A stretch of DNA of 64,000 nt from the NCBI GenBank assembly GCA_029747015.1, contig JAKOGI010002268.1, positions 36,001-100,000 of the forward strand, written 5' to 3'. Positions 63,320 through 64,000 of the stretch are shown here, piece by piece. Below the pieces are notes generated by a model that was not told where the DNA came from, did not search any database, and worked only from the letters and a program-made list of their open reading frames with translations. This stretch comes from Carnegiea gigantea (lineage: Eukaryota > Streptophyta > Magnoliopsida > Caryophyllales > Cactaceae). Positions within the stretch are counted from its first letter, which is position 1. Each line of letters begins with the position of its first letter. The position numbers were made by a program, and so were the translations under genes.

Positions 63320-64000
63320 TGGAGCATACACGAGATGGTCCAAATGAAGCAAGCTGATTTTAACCTCAAATTTCCCCTTAGCAATGAGATATGACTTGGT
63401 CCAAAGGCTATGCCACCAACCAAGACTAAGGATCCACCAAGAATTGCATAAAGGCTTGGCCACCAACAATTCTATAAAGGCTCCACTCAAGGCTCACCAC
63501 CTTAGAAATAAGGATAAAGAACTTAAGATTTTAGAGAGAGAAAGCTTTCGAGCTCTATTTTCATTCATGCATAACTAATGAATTACAAAGGCCCCAAGGC
63601 TGTTTTAGGGGGCTTCCCACATCCTTTCACACACAAACATTAGCCAAGTATTAGAGAGTACACTGGGGAGGAGAAGCTATCAAATCAGCCCACTCCCTTT
63701 GGTACGTACATGCTTATCTAGTCACATTATCACCTCATTAGTACTAATGGCATGTCAAAATGAGGTGTCAACTTACATTGTAGCTGAATATAGTAATTCA
63801 AACTCAAATCTAGCAAGAAGTACAAGTAATTAAGGCTAACAAGTTGCTCTTGCACAACTAGTACAAAACTGGTCAACCAAGCAATTTTCTTGTCATTTTG
63901 GCTGGATAACAGCAGCTTAAGAAGGTGCATTCTGGTCCTTCAAGGCTGGTAGTTTGATAAATATTTATCTGACTTTTGATGCCCTAAAGTTTCAGAAACA
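63320..64000 (-). repeat. LTR T (family III/IV relative), runs off the window
   Basis: Starts TGGAGCATACACG, like the J LTR ends (2471, 8556), so it is the 3' end of a minus-strand LTR inserted in S. It keeps hairpins CTTGGT 63395-63400 / ACCAAG 63419-63424 and AGAATTG/CAATTCT near 63433-63473. Internal sequence, if any, lies beyond 64000. Confidence 0.75.

Noticed and set aside
63384..63578. Short plus-strand frame near the right edge
   Set aside because: Falls within LTR T and overlaps hairpin sequence shared with J LTRs; no coding signal.
1..64000. tRNA, rRNA, microRNA or host protein-coding genes
   Set aside because: None seen: no tRNA cloverleaf beyond the primer-site complements, no rRNA text, and no exon-like open frames outside retroelement genes.

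Overview
This window looks like heterochromatic DNA of a flowering plant, probably a eudicot and probably close to a centromere. I find no host gene, tRNA, rRNA or satellite array. Nearly every base belongs to decayed Ty3/gypsy LTR retrotransposons inserted into one another. The signs are: gag with a CX2CX4HX4C knuckle; a DGGS-type protease; reverse transcriptase with YFDD; RNase H; an integrase with HHCC, D-D-E and a GPY/F-like tail; primer sites matching plant initiator-Met tRNA (TGGTATCAGAGC); polypurine tracts near AAGGGGAGGA; and LTRs that mostly begin TGATG and end CATCA. I call them CRM-like chromoviruses from the LTR termini, the primer site and the pol frame running into the LTR. That lineage call is inference. 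Letters below are my own labels.

Left block (1-32260). Host element P (minus) is split in two: pol at 1-1622 and gag-protease at 30582-32260. Between them lies element K (1623-30581, minus), flanked by AAAGC on both sides. K was hit twice. Element J (2471-9729, minus, complete) sits in its 3' LTR. Element B (13403-25756, minus) sits in its gag-protease linker. B in turn holds solo LTR C (15052-16736) in its integrase, the nearly complete element A (18075-25108, plus) in its RT, and the remnant D (25757-28040, minus). One deletion then joined D's gag to K's gag.

Middle block (32261-41903). Element M (plus) sits in P's leader. It carries an unidentified LTR-like insertion X (33467-34803) and the short element L (35891-40871), a gag-only deletion derivative with two 1.7-kb LTRs and a perfect CCCTC duplication. 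M stops abruptly in RT.

Right block (41904-64000). Element G (plus) has a truncated 5' LTR and lies against element H (plus). H's RT is split by Q (50824-59489, minus), a pol-less element in an LTR-internal-LTR-internal-LTR array with perfect GTCCT flanks. Q's outer LTR carries solo LTR R (57669-59225) with perfect CAAAT flanks. H ends in an LTR of a different family from its 5' end. After about 0.5 kb of unassigned sequence come LTR fragments S and T, the latter running off the window.

The pol and gag genes carry stops, frameshifts and lost catalytic residues, so none looks able to make a working polyprotein. The strongest unexplained signal is structural. Every LTR family here carries, a few hundred bases before its 3' end, consecutive hairpins whose stems differ in sequence but keep their pairing, with a shared loop of the type TGGTGTTTCTGTAT. 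A second signal is a set of CACG-rich palindromes in the 5' leaders of several families.
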